In this document: positions 1 through 12,035 of the stretch, one piece after another
Layout of the letters: the number at the start of each line of letters is the position of its first letter
Position numbering within the stretch: position 1 is the first letter of the stretch
Source of the DNA: Casuarina equisetifolia
Taxonomy: Eukaryota > Streptophyta > Magnoliopsida > Fagales > Casuarinaceae
Length of the DNA stretch: 64,000 nucleotides
Reading direction: 5' to 3'
NCBI GenBank assembly: GCA_028551475.1
Contig: CM052358.1
Span: 23,958,853-24,022,852, forward strand
Notes under the pieces: model-generated
Databases searched by the model: none
Seen by the model: the letters and a program-made list of their open reading frames with translations, nothing else
What the model was told of the DNA's origin: nothing
Program-made: the position numbers and the translations under genes

Positions 1-345
1 ACAGCCTGGTTGTGCTCCAAAATATCACAGAAAGATCCTGGTTTTATTCTCTTTGGGTATCCACAACGTCTTAGGATGTAAACTCGTGGAGCGCAAGGCG
101 TTGCCGCAGCCAAAGACCCGTTTGTGGTGGTTACGAAACCAAGAGAAGATTCTCCAACGTAAGAAGAAATATTCTGAGGCGGCCACGGAAACCGAGGTAG
201 TCGCATGAGAGTCACCTAAGGGAACTGCAATCATTTTCTCTCGAAACAAACAGGATTTTTTCATTATTTTAGTGCTAATGCGGCTTACACTCCTGGTTTG
301 CAGATGGGTAGGAGATTTAAACTTTGTTCCATTTATTATTAAGTG
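1..345. repeat. Remnant of a third duplication unit, fused to FAD2-intron sequence
   Basis: Bases 1-222 match 17,034-17,253 and 37,105-37,325, the downstream part of the two TNL units. From about 222 the match switches to about 38,727-38,850, which lies inside the FAD2 5' UTR intron. About 1.4 kb that separates these two segments in the right-hand copy is therefore missing here. This is seen by direct comparison. I infer that an older unit containing FAD2 5' sequence once stood here and suffered an internal deletion. The short ORFs in this stretch have no recognisable domain. Confidence 0.7.
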
Positions 346-738
346 TACAACCCACGCAAGATAGCACACAATCTCAAATAGGTCGTGAGCTTCACTTAAT
401 GAAAAATAATATTATAGCAAATGCTTATGGCTCACAGTCTTCACCGTTGTATGATAGGAGTTTTCAACCCACAAATATTTCTTTTAGATCATATTTCGAC
501 AGAAAATATTTTTTGGATCAACTGTTTGACGGGCTTATAGATAAATTTTTAAGTTAATATTTTCATGACGCTGTGAGCATAATTATTAAGCATTCTTTAT
601 GATCCCATGATAATATTTATTGAAATATTATTCTAGAATCTCATAGAAATATTCGCTATGACCTTTTAAATTATTAGATGGACCAAGTACTTTAATAAAT
701 ATATTCTTTCTTTGGTCCAAATTTTAGGAGGCACAAAA
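346..738. other. AT-rich spacer with no recognised feature
   Basis: I see no coding sequence, RNA gene or clear copy of the neighbouring repeats here. It separates the third-unit remnant from the start of duplication unit 1. Confidence 0.4.
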
Positions 739-3070
739 GTAGATTTGAGCCCACGTGGAATGCAGAAAAATGTAGGAAAATAGTTTGTCCGGGCTTGACT
801 TGAGGCCCACAATTGGGAAGCATAGCCCGTGGTTAGTAAGTCAAGTCCATGCGATTGAGAAGCCCAGTCCGTTCACCTGACTTACCAACACGGCGTCGTA
901 TAGGAGAACGTTTATTAATAATGCTAAACCAGAAAGGCCTTCACAGTCGTCTTAGACAGAACACATCTTTGCCGGCTTTTGATTCTCTCTCTTGTCATTT
1001 CGCCAGACGATCTTTTATGCTAGAGAATGATTTTATGAGCTGATTATAGTCTAGTTTTGAATTCTTTTGTATAATTTTCTTATTCTCTACATACCTGCAA
1101 GGTGCTCAATCTTCATCCTTGATTGTAATGATTTCAGAACTGCATTTTCGGAAGCCAAGTTTCTGGTACAGAGACCAAATTCCACTTGGCCAAGCCTATT
1201 TTATTTTACCTGAAAACTTAGAACCCTTATTAAGCCTTGTTTAATAACTTAAATTAAAGAGTAATGGCCTATCTCAAAATATGCTCAAGTCACTAAAAAT
1301 ATACAGCAAGATTTGAACTAAGATACTTACTGCATAAGTTCTTTTTGTGCAAGCCCTATTTTATTGTTTAGCATACATTTTTAAGAATTTTCACATATTC
1401 ATTCCACTTTTCCAATGCAATCACAACTTTAGAAGAGCTATCGTCAAAGTTTATTAGTAATTTGTGTTGGAAAAAAGTTTTAAACTTTCTCACTTTAATT
1501 GAACTTGTGAGAAAATATTGAAATATGAACAATGTACTTTAAATCACTAGTAAAAGATACAAAAATTACAATCCATACAATCAACACAAAAGAATTTTTT
1601 AATAAAAAATTCTCTCAATGTGAAGGATAAAAACCATAGAACCCATTATAGAATTTATCCAAATCTTTAATATATTAATCTTTAAGTTTACAACTCAATC
1701 AAGTCCTCAACAATATTAATAGGATAAAAATTTACCAATCTAATAATAATAAAATCAACAATTAATAGTGAAGAACAAATTGAAAATATTAACTTAATCA
1801 AGAAAAGTTAAAAAAAATTACCCAAAATTTTGACCAAAATCTACTAATATAGAGATCTCCAAACAATGATTCAACTATTCAAGATAAAGAATAATCAATC
1901 TCAAATCTACTAACAAAAATTAACTCAATTAGACCATAGATCAACCTTAACCAAACATTTGATTAATTACTATGTAGGACTTTTAATTTTTGTAAAGTTT
2001 TGCTTCTTTATTTTTTTTCTCTCATTATTTTTTATGACTGTCCTCAAAAAAAGATTTTTATTCAATATTAAGGCAACACCGCCTTAAGAAAGATCTAACA
2101 TAAAATCTGAATGTGGGCTGACCTGGCCCAACATTTTGCAGGAAAAGTAAGTTCCCTTCGTATTACTTTTTTGTCACTGACTCAAAAGCTGAGACCCTTC
2201 TCTTATTTTTCAGCTCGGTCCTCTTTGTTTTGTAGATATAATTGCAGTGCAATTGCGGGGAAGTCCTACATGCCTCTAGGAATCCAATCTGATGGTCTTT
2301 CAACACCAATTTCACGCGCCTGTCGGTGCTGCTTTCAGACCCGCCCGTACATGGTGGGTTAGGTAGGTTCCCACGCTCAACATATTCAACAACGTAGTAA
2401 AAATGAAAAGACATGCAGTAGCAAAATTCTTAGGTGCCCCAACGTTGCTTGACGCGTCTACAAGACCGGCACTTTGCTAATGGGTTGGTTTGGAAAATCG
2501 ACGTTGTGAGGAAGGGGCCATCGGGAGGAAATTTCCAGCTTTTGGTGATAGACGAAGATGGGACAATACGAGGAAATTTCGGAGTAACTCAGGGGAATTG
2601 GCCTAACCATTTATGCCAACCTCATCTCTGTATTTTAGAAGTTTCTAAAACGTATAATTGATGGTGGATCCTTTAAAATAAAATAAGAAGAACAAGATAA
2701 TTTTTTTATATTATTGAATGTTTAATTATTTATTTTTTGACATTTCAACACTCATATTATTTAAATTTTAGTTTAATTAGCACGAATATATCATTATATA
2801 TACTTTATTACCGTACACAATGTGGAGAAACCCTACCAATATTAAAATATAAGTTAACTATTCATATTCCTCCAGACTCAATGGAAGGGTGTTACATCGA
2901 ATCTAAAATAGAATTTCAAAGTGTGCAATTTATCACCGTCTTGATAATTTCAACGACTTGACTTTATGAAAAAAATAGTGAATTGGATAAATTTCTAGTG
3001 CCTATAATCAATGAAACTTATGCTTAAAAGAGGACTTTTAAGCAACTTGTAAAAGAGAAAAAGGGAAATC
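739..3070. repeat. Upstream block of duplication unit 1
   Basis: This block aligns with about 18,372-19,455. Matching pieces are 739-1,464 with 18,372-19,096, 2,139-2,362 with about 19,097-19,320, and 2,940-3,065 with 19,321-19,455. The match is interrupted by a probable solo LTR (1,465-2,133). A stretch at about 2,360-2,940 has no counterpart in unit 2. ORFs at 849-1,043 and 2,434-2,661 show no known domain, and I do not call them genes. Confidence 0.75.
1465..2133. mobile_element. Probable solo LTR of an LTR retrotransposon
   Basis: A 669-bp AT-rich insert begins TGTTGG and ends CCAACA, the short inverted ends typical of LTRs. It is flanked by ATTTG (1,460-1,464) and TTTTG (2,134-2,138), a 5-bp target duplication with one mismatch. 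The paralogous site in unit 2 (about 19,090) reads straight through without the insert and so gives the empty site. No coding sequence or second LTR is present. A non-autonomous element with LTR-like ends is the alternative. Confidence 0.65.
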
Positions 3071-3167
3071 AGTTAGTATTGCTTTTTTTTTTATAGAAAA
3101 ATTGTAATGTAATGATGGATCTATACTCGAGTTTCCAATACGCAGTTCAAATGCATTTGTATGTCCA

Positions 3168-3960
3168 CCTGGCCATGGAAAATTTAGTGGAAATTTCTTC
3201 TGCCTTCTACGCGTTTTGACAGAAATTTTCCCCGCCTTCCCTGCTTAAAACATCTTTTGGCAATTTGCAGGTTCTCGGCATGTATTTAATTTCTTTCTTA
3301 AAATGAAGTTACACAAAAGAAACTTTTTTTTATATCATTTAAAATAGTTTCTTAACAAAATGTCTCTAAAGCAATTCTCTATTTTTTTAATTTTTTTTCT
3401 AGAGAACAAGGATGATACACCAATAAATTTTATTAATACTAATAAGGTTAAGCGTAATAACCATACCTCAGGTAAATACAATAAATAACATATAAGCTTA
3501 ATTTATAGAGAAAATTATACTGTCACATATTAATAAAAGTAAATACAAAAAATACATTAAGCAACACATTCGCTTTACCTATAATTACCTAAACCAATTT
3601 TTCATAGTTAACTTGCAAATCTCTTTGTTTCACATTACAGCTTCGACATGACTTTGTTCCTGCAAGCAGCCTTGAAATTTCTCCAAGTTAGACTACTTTT
3701 CAACAAAGGTAATTCATGATGAACGCACTTCCAAATGGCGAGGGGACCCTTTGGAATTGACGGAGAGCCATTAGTTCTGCTTTTGAGGACATACCTTAGC
3801 CGTCGGGCCAACCAGTTTCCAATCAACCGGTCTTTTTGACTTGGTAGCGCATTAAGTGGAATGGAATCGTCAAAAAGAAAAACTTAGTAATGCTATCTTC
3901 TGCTTTTCACACCCGACCTTCGACCTAATATTAACAAAACTTACTTGTCATTTCGATGAC
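3168..3960. repeat. U-repeat, single copy upstream of TNL1
   Basis: This is about 0.8 kb of non-coding sequence whose landmarks recur several times upstream of TNL2. They are CACCTGGCCATGG, a segment around CAGCTTCGACATGAC, and a segment around GGTCTTTTTGAC followed by CGTCAAAAAGAAAAAC. Related copies lie at about 20,830-21,630, 22,440-23,240, 23,440-23,690 (continued at 29,356) and 29,760-30,120. The ORF at 3,635-3,826 (minus) lies within the repeat and shows no domain. Confidence 0.65.
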
Positions 3961-4889
3961 TCATTTAACCTAGCTTTTCATCTTTTAACATTTCAAGTGT
4001 AAGTTAAAAAAGAAATGATCAAGAAGAATCACCCTAGATAGAACTAGATGATTAAATACTTGCACAAGGTATCCCAAATTGTTTGATGGTTTCAAAGTCG
4101 AAGGACCCATTTGTTCAAATGATTACTTGGTCCTAGTTAGAAACAGCTAAACCTGTCAGAAAAAAGAAAGAATAAAAAAGGACAAATCCGAACATTGTCC
4201 CTGTATTCGCACTTTGTTTATCTTTTCCTTTTTCCCGCTTCACTTTTATGTTCTTTGTCAAAAGTTTTGTGAATATAGAAACTACTATTGCATTGGATTT
4301 AGATTTTCAATCGGAAACAAAAATCAAAATTCTATCAAAGCAAGTATGGTGGCTATGAGTCGACTCACTTTTCTTGCTTGGATAGCAGTTGGTGACATTC
4401 TGCGATTCTGAAAAGCTCTCCACTTTAAAAGGAATCTCTGCTTTTTGCGGAAAAAATTCGAGCCCATATCGAAGGCACTATGAAAAGAACTGAACATTCA
4501 CCAAAAGCAGCATCGTAATGCGTTAGGGTTTTAGATTGTGACGATGAACGCACCGTAGTGGGAAAGGCCTTCCAGCATTGTGACGAAGAACGCATTACGC
4601 GCTCCCATATGGAGTGGTGGGACAATGTTTAAACTTTTCACCGACCAATTTCCTATCTCGAGGCCTCGGGATGCATTACAGTCGCATTAACCAATTGTTA
4701 AGGGAGCTCAAGCATTGACTCATCACAACTTGGGAATTTCGAGGAAACTTCGTAGCTGCCCCTGACTCTATTACCGGCTCTGCCTTGATAGGATAGAGCA
4801 ATACCCAACTTTCTCAGCCCTTCTTACTACTCGAGCTTATGAATCTGAAACTCTAATCAGCTTTCTGTCACACAAGTTTTTGAGTTCCT
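3961..4889 (+). promoter_or_regulatory. 5' flank and probable promoter of TNL1
   Basis: This is non-coding sequence between the U-repeat and the TNL1 start codon. Part of it (about 4,020-4,250) resembles about 23,285-23,370 in unit 2. I see no convincing TATA box close to the start. ORFs at 4,214-4,411 (plus) and 4,425-4,625 (minus) have no recognisable features. Confidence 0.3.
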
Positions 4890-6149
4890 ATGGCATCCTT
4901 TAGCACTCTTTCAGCCTCTTCATCGTCCTTTTCTTCTTCTACACCTCGACGGACATACGAGGTTTTCCTAAGTTTTTATGGCAAAGACACCCGCAACACT
5001 TTTACAGATCATTTGCATACTGCTTTGCTGCAAAAAGGTATTAACGTTTTTAGAGATGATGAAAAATTGAAGTGTGGAGAAAATATTTCGCAAGAGCTTT
5101 TCGAAGCAATTGAAGAATCCCAATACGCTATTGTAGTTATCTCAGAGAACTATGCATTCTCAAAGTGGTGCTTAGCTGAGTTGACTAAAATCATGAAATG
5201 TTGGACACAAACTCAAATAAAAGTTTTTCCCGTTTTCTACCATGTGAATCCTTCAGATGTACGAAAGAGAAAGCGTACTTTTGCGGAGGCTTTTGCTGAA
5301 CATATAAAAGTCCCCGAGGTCAACAAAGAAGAAATGGAAGCATGGAGAATAGCTTTGGAAAAAGTGGGTAATCTAGCAGGATGGCATGTATATGATAGGT
5401 ATGATTTTTTTAATTTGTTATGTTAAATTTCATCAACTTGTATAAGTTAGCATGACATATTTATGTAATGCATTATGATCAAGCAAATCAAGAGAAACTT
5501 TCAATTTGCTTGGACTTTGGTCTTAATAGTTGTTTCTTACAGGTCCGAAGCAAGAGTTGTTGAAGAAATCAGTACAAAAATACTTCACGAACTAAATCCG
5601 AAAATTTTAAACATTTCTAAGCATCTTGTTGGGATGAAATCTCGAGTAGAAGAATTGATGACCTTACTCAATATAAGGTGTGATGATGTTCGATGCATAG
5701 GAGTGTATGGGATGAGCGGAATTGGTAAGACAACTCTTGCTAAAGTAATTTATGACAAAACTTCCTCAAAATTTGAAGTAAGTTGCTTTCTTGCTGAAGA
5801 TGAACATGTATGGAAGTATAAGGGAATGGAGGTGATAAACAATAGATTTTTTGGGAAAAAATTTCTTCTTGTTGTTGATGATGTAGATGGGAAAAAGCAT
5901 TTAGAAGTATTAGAAATGATAGAAGGTGCATTAATTGATGCAAATTGTAATTGGTTTGGCCCAAGAAGTAGAATCATCCTAACAAGTACAAATCATCATT
6001 TGATCAAGCGATATGTGAATTTTGACTTTAAGGTTAAGGAGTTAGATGATGTTGAAGCTTTGCAACTATTTAGTTTGAGAGCTTTTAAGAAACCTTTTCC
6101 TAAAAAAGACTATATAAAATTGTCTACAAACATTGTGAGATATGCATAA
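4890..6149 (+). CDS. TNL1 5' part: possible TIR-NB truncated protein
   Basis: Exon 1 (4,890-5,398) joined to 5,543-6,149 gives 371 residues and then TAA. The protein would have a complete TIR domain (about residues 22-165) and the P-loop and kinase-2 part of NB-ARC, ending just before the GLPL motif. TIR-NB proteins without LRRs are a known functional class in eudicots, so this fragment could be expressed. The exon 1 donor ATAG|GTATGA and the acceptor TTACAG|GTCC keep the frame (D-R-S-E-A). Whether it is a real gene product or a dead remnant cannot be told from sequence. Confidence 0.5.
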
Positions 6150-8015
6150 GGCTTTCCCCTAGCTATTGAAGTTTTTGGTTCATTCTTTTTTGGTAAATCA
6201 ATGGATGCTTGGAGAAGCGGCCAAAAATGGCTTGAAGTAAATCTTGATAAAGGAATTTTCAATAAGCTTAAAATAAGCTTTGACAGATTAGAGGATATAC
6301 AAAAACAATTGTTTTTAGACATTGCATGTTTTTTCAATGGACGATTTTCAAATTGGCTTAGACACATTCTAGAAAGTTTTGGATACTTTCCAGAAATTAA
6401 TATTGGAGTGCTTATGGACAAATCTCTCATAAAGATCAAAAAAGAAAAAATTTGGATGCATAATTTGTTAGTACAAATGGGTCAACAAATAGCGAAAGAT
6501 GAGGTGTATAAGTGCAGTAGACTATGGCATTATGAAGATGTCATTGACGTATTGAAGAATAATACAGTAAGTTATTGTTAAAGAGAAAACTACATTTTAT
6601 TTTAATTATTTCAACCATTTTTCAAATATTATCCCTTACATTAATGTTATTTTTCTTGCTTTCCAGAGCACAGATGCAATTGAAGGCATTAGGCTACTTG
6701 TACACGTTGGAAATGAGGTGGTACTCAATTTGGAAGTTTTCTCAAAGATGCAAAAGTTGAGAATGATTGAAATTATTCCAAAAGGTTCACATTTTGAAGA
6801 TTACTTCCATGAGGTTACCCCTAAAAATCATTCTCTTAAAAATATCACCAGTTGAACTAATAAATGGTCATGGCAAACAAATCTTTTTAAATTCATACTA
6901 AAGGACTCACATCCTTTAGAAGTCATGCCAAAAAATTTTAAACAATGTCTAGGAAAATTGAAATGGACTGGACATAACTCAAAATTCATGTTGAGTGATA
7001 AGTTATGTTTAATGAATTGGTTCCAATGTCCCTTACACTCTTTGCCAACCACTTTCCAATCAAAGAACCTTGTGGAGCTCAGATTACCTTGTAGTCATGT
7101 CAAAATACTATGGAATGGAAGTAAGGTACGATTTTATCTTATATGAATGTGTGTGTAAGTGTGTGAGTGTTTCTTTCTCTAATTCTTATTCTTTTTTTTA
7201 ATCACAGAGTTTTGGTAAATTGTGAGTCATTCACTTAAATTATTCAATAAATTTGATAGAGACACCTGACTTAACAAATGTCCCAAATCTGGAAAAGTTG
7301 GAGCTTTCATATTGTACAAGCTTGTCAAAGGTCCATCCATCTATTGGATTTCTCAAATGGCTTAAATTGTTGGATCTACATGGTTGCAAAAGTTTAAAGA
7401 ATCTTCCAAAGAACTTAGGTTGTGTAGAATCTCTAGAGGAATTAAATATAAGCCAAACTTCAATAAAAGAATTACCATCCTCTATTTGTTCTTTGAAGAA
7501 GCTTAAAGTCCTAAAAGGTGGAGGTACTCTCTCAAATCCCGTTAGTCTGCAACTCTTTAAATCTTTTTCAAGTTTAAGCTCTTTAGAATCTCTATTTTTA
7601 AACTATTGCAGTCTATCAGATAGAATGATCTCCAATAATCTTGATAGTTTGTCCTCACTTAAGAAAGTATTTCTTAATGGGAACAAATTTAAAAGTATAC
7701 CAAAATTTGTTTGGAAGCTTTCCAAACTTGAAGAACTTGGTTTGTCATATTGTAATCTATTGGATGGAGGAATTCCTAATGATATTAGTTGTTTATCCTC
7801 ACCTAGGCATTTATACCTCAAAGGGAACAAATTTATGACCATATCAAATAATATTTTTCAACTTCCAAATCTTCGTTGGCTTGACTTGAGTGATAATGGT
7901 GAGCTTCAAGCATTACCAAAGCTCCCATGTGTCTTACGTAAGTTATTGAGATCAGGCTGTCCGTTGTTGGATACTTCTTCCATGAGCAAGTGGGGTTCAG
8001 GTGTACGGACTTGGA

Positions 8016-8245
8016 AGAATACTTTTGGGGTTTCCTATCATGGTTATGATGGAAAATCTTACAAGATCTTATATATGGACTCAAAATATACTTCAACATC
8101 TCAACTACATATGAAGTGGGTAAGTTTCTTAGAATACTTTTGGGGTTTCCTATCATGGTTATGATGGAAAATCTTACAAGATCTTATATATGGACTCAAA
8201 ATATACTTCAACATCTCAACTACATATGAAGTGGGTAAGTTTCTT
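8016..8245 (+). repeat. Perfect 115-bp tandem duplication in TNL1
   Basis: Bases 8,016-8,130 and 8,131-8,245 are identical by eye. Each copy holds the end of exon 4 and the GG|GTAAGT splice donor, so the gene has two equal donors 115 bp apart. Use of the second donor would shift the frame, because 115 is not a multiple of three. TNL2 has only one copy. Confidence 0.9.
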
Positions 8246-8951
8246 ACTCATGAGTCTTTTACTCTTTTAAACGTTTGTATATTGCATTGTTTAAAATGAC
8301 CAAAGTAGTCGATAGTCTTAGAGTATTATACTTAACGTCTTTATATTCTTGATTTTTGTTGTTTAGGTCCCCGTAGATGTGGCATGCGGTCCTACGTTGG
8401 AATATGAAATCCATGAGTGGTTTGAGACGAGAAGCAATGGTTCCTATGAAATTCAAGAACGAATACAGGAAAGTGAAATTGAGAATCTTAGAGGAATTGC
8501 TCTGTTCATTGTTTATGAAGGGCATGAGAGTTCAAATTCCAAAGGATCCAATGACAGTAATCCCGCTATTGTCGAGATTGCTTGCCAAATCCGATGCGAA
8601 AGAACTGGCTCTGAAAGTCTTGAAAGTCTCGAAAGTCGTGTCGTTGAAGTTTCCCCCTCTGGGCGAACTGGCTTTGAACGTCAGCGAAATGGGGCCTGGG
8701 TGTTCCTATTAAATCAAACTCGTTGGGAATGCTTTATTACTTGGAATTCTCTAGAAGGTGCGGACTTTACCTTTTCGGTTTTGGCGAAGAGTCCGAATAT
8801 GGAGGTGAAGGAGTACGGGACTCGTGGAGTATATGAAGCTGATAAAGAAGACTGGTGTCGAGTTCTAAGTGAGATTTCTTTTCACGGATGGGCTACAAAA
8901 AGCTTTGAGGATTTTTATTCTCACTCATTCGAGAGTTTCTTCCACCTTTAA

Positions 8952-11806
8952 ACCAATTGTGGTATGACCAATGCGAAACCGTGTGGCTCTTTATCGTCAT
9001 TATTACTTTATTGTTAATTTTTTCAGTAAAACTTAAAATTTTATTATTATTTCTTTAATGAGCGTGAGCAGCTTGATTTCGCTAATTAGAATAAATATGC
9101 TATAATGCACTCATTTAATCTATTTAAGGTGGGAGAATCTTTGCTCAAATTACCGTAATTTGGTTCCGATGAGAGACCGTAGGAACTGCAAGTAAAAAAA
9201 AAAAAATGAGACAACAAATGTGAAACATTTTTAGGACTTCTTTTAACTTTTCCTATTGCCTACATCACTTCTAAGTTTTTTGTTGAGAAATTCGGGAATG
9301 TAGAAAAAACTTTTACACTAGATTTGAATTTTCATTGGTGATAGAAATTAAAATTTTTTCTAACAACTTTGGTAGTTATGAGTTACTAGACAAAACTGCC
9401 AGTTAGAACAGCCAAGCAATTTGCCATTCTACAAAACTTGTGAAAATAAATACATAAAACATTTAAATGACTGCAAATTTAGCATCACATCAATTAGCTC
9501 TCTTCCTCTTTTTGATTTGTTTGCATGGAATTTTACATTCTTCTTTGATATTTTTTCCTGAACAATTAAATAAAAGAGACAATTTTCACTAAAATCAAAT
9601 AACTCAATTGACACAAGCATGGGATAGCAACTTATCAATCTTCAATCCAATTTTCAAATCCCTTACTCTAGCCATATGTTAAAGAAGAATATGAAACAAA
9701 ATTTAGCATAAAGAAAGGTCTCAAAGACACTTGCAAACCTCAAACAAAAACGTTGCTGCTAGATCATTTGGTAGAAAAGAAATTGGCATATTGTATCTGT
9801 CAAAGTGCAAAAATAGAGGCTATCCACCAAATTGAGAGAAATAGAAACTAGGTTAACCAAATAATTGGTCTAGATAAAATGTGGCTCAAATAATCATCAG
9901 TCATAAAATCTTTTTAACTGAAATTGGTCATATACACTACAAGGTATCATATTTCATCAAAATACCATCCAAATATTCTCTCACAACCAAACACAGCCTC
10001 ACGAGCAAGAGACATAAATCAAAACCTGGCTACTCAAAAAGCAAGAAAAGTGTAGAGGATTGAGAATTGAAAGAAGTACCTAATTGGACGACAAAAGATA
10101 GATGGCAAGCAATTCGACGGCTGCGAGGGGCGTAAGCGGGCTCTTTCTTAACAATCCACTTTCTCAGGAACCGAACAGAAATTAGCGCTATCGCAAGCAG
10201 AGAGCAAGAATTTACATTGACAAACGAAAACAAGAGGGCGACATCGATCGATTATGGAATTCTAATCGTACAATCACGAACTTCAAGTACCTCTAGGACG
10301 ACCTTCGAAAAGCCCAAGCGTTTTGACTTTCTTTGCATAATAAGCTTGCTTTTTTGTAAAATATTTGGGCCTTGAGATGTCCAGGCCATTAAGTGCTCTT
10401 TGGAATTTCTATTAAATATCTTCTTCTATGGTTTCTTTGTATGGGTCCTGTCCAAGCCCAAATACAAAGGTAATTTACCTTTATTTCAAACGAAAGCCTT
10501 CCTTGTTTCTTGCCAAGAATTCAATTTTTTTTTTAAATCTGTATAAAAATGTATTTTATTAAGAATTAAAATTAAAAAAATCCATATTTGTTTCAAAGGT
10601 AATCATAATTTTAGTAAAATTTTAATGTATTGTATAATCATCATGTACTCTTATTCATCATCTACTTAATTATTTTCTTAGAAAGAATTATTTGGTTTCC
10701 TTATGGTCAAACCTATATAAATAAAAGCCATTTAAAATATTTTAAATAGCATTTGATAATATGAGGCAATAATATTGTAAGCAAATTACAATATATGAGA
10801 GACATTTCAACACTATTCATAACAACTATGTTGAGATGAAGTTACAAACTTTAAAATGATATCATGAAAAGGTCTTACATTTGAACCAAAATCTAGGACA
10901 TGATTTTATTTATTTAAACCAAAATTTTGATATTATATTAAAATTTTATTTACTTCTTAAAACCATTCATAAAAAAAAAAGATATCTTATTCGTATGTAA
11001 GAGACTTTATAACAAATTGCAACAAGTTAAAGCATTTTAAATTGTTAAGAATGTCACAGATGAAAATCCCATATTACTATGTTAAGGGTTTGAAATACCA
11101 ATTAAATAGGTGAAAAAATATTTCTTTACAAGTCAACTTTTAAAATTGGATATGTTTCTAAATAGTGTTAGAATTTAAGTTTATTCTTATTTACTCTTTG
11201 AGAACACTTATAAGGAAAGAGATAGGTTATTCATATATAACAAATTGTCAATAAGTTAAAATATTTGAAACTGATAAGAATGTCATACACCAAAATCTCA
11301 TATTACTAAGTTAAGGGTTAGGAGTTAAATAGGTGAATGCGACATTTCCTTACAAGTCAACTTTTGAAATTGGATATACTTCTAAATAGTATTAGAGTTT
11401 AAGTACATTTTTTGAATCCTTATAAAAACCTACATTGCTAGGTTAAAAGTTCATATACTAGTTAAATAAGTGAAAGCACCCTATACTTTTAAGTTGGTTG
11501 TTAAGATTAGACATAATCCTTTTAATATAATATTAGAATTCAACTTTCTCCAAAACATTCCTGATGACCATGTATGATACATTGACATAATAAGAAACAC
11601 CATGAGTTTGCCAAAGTTAAACCATCATAGTTTGGAGGCTAATTGATAATGTGGTAGGTGGAAGCCTCATATTGCTAAGATTATATATGGGCCCTTTTAC
11701 CATAAACTATTTTATGAATTGCAATGGTGTAAGTATGTCCAAAGTTTCCACTATTACATAATTACATGCTTATGTACTCTTCCCTAAGATAAATCCCATA
11801 AGATTC
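8952..11806. repeat. Downstream block of duplication unit 1
   Basis: This non-coding block aligns with 34,597-36,965 downstream of TNL2. The match starts directly after the stop codon and runs up to the copia insertion. An internal stretch (about 9,800-10,175) is replaced by unrelated sequence in unit 2 (about 35,325-35,490). The small ORFs at 9,429-9,638, 9,881-10,063 and 10,030-10,233 are not conserved as ORFs in a way that suggests genes. Confidence 0.8.
10985..11560. repeat. Three diverged tandem units of about 190-230 bp
   Basis: Three successive segments share a common order of phrases: a run resembling AACAAATTGCAACAAGTTAAAG, then a TAAGAATGTCATA-like phrase, then CATATTACTAAGTTAAGG, then ACAAGTCAACTTTT and CTAAATAGTGTTAG. 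They begin near 10,985, 11,220 and 11,400. The array is copied at about 36,185-36,720 in unit 2. It is non-coding and probably derives from an old mobile element or a low-copy satellite. Confidence 0.55.
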
Positions 11807-12028
11807 TGTAAAATTAGAAGGCTAGTGAATGAAGGAATGCCGTATTGTATTGAATTACACTATACAAAAGACAACCTCAATTTATAGGCTTGATTCCTAG
11901 TCTATGTATGGATTACAATAAATGGAAAATATTACATAATCATAGGAATATTGCATAACAATCTGCATAGCCTAATTAGGCTCCAAAGATTGTTGCCGCA
12001 TATAATTCTTGCCTTATAGGCACCAACA
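11807..12028 (-). repeat. 3' LTR of copia element 1
   Basis: This 222-bp repeat has TG...CA ends on the plus strand. Its partner is 16,675-16,895. Confidence 0.92.
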
Positions 12029-12035
12029 CTCCCCC

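Larger units (their letters stand above)
4890..8951 (+). pseudogene. TNL1: TIR-NBS-LRR disease-resistance gene, disrupted
   Basis: Intact relatives are intracellular immune receptors that sense pathogen effectors. My model has five exons: 4,890-5,398 (TIR), 5,543-6,566 (NB-ARC), 6,667-7,125, 7,208-8,119 (LRR) and 8,367-8,951 (C-terminal post-LRR jelly-roll domain). All phases fit and total 3,489 nt. The TIR has EVFLSF and WCLAEL, keeping the catalytic Glu97. NB-ARC shows GMSGIGKTT, kinase-2 FLLVVDDVD, GFPLA, FLDIACFF and MHN in place of MHD. In-frame stops lie at 6,147 (just before GFPLA), 6,853 and 7,223. Relative to TNL2 it lacks about 23 residues between the P-loop and kinase-2. A 115-bp tandem duplication hits the end of exon 4. 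The longest product from this start is a 371-residue TIR-NB protein. Confidence 0.88.

Noticed and set aside
10985..11560. Regularly spaced repeats considered as a CRISPR-like array
   Set aside because: The units are long, diverged and in a plant nuclear context; there are no short identical repeats with unique spacers.
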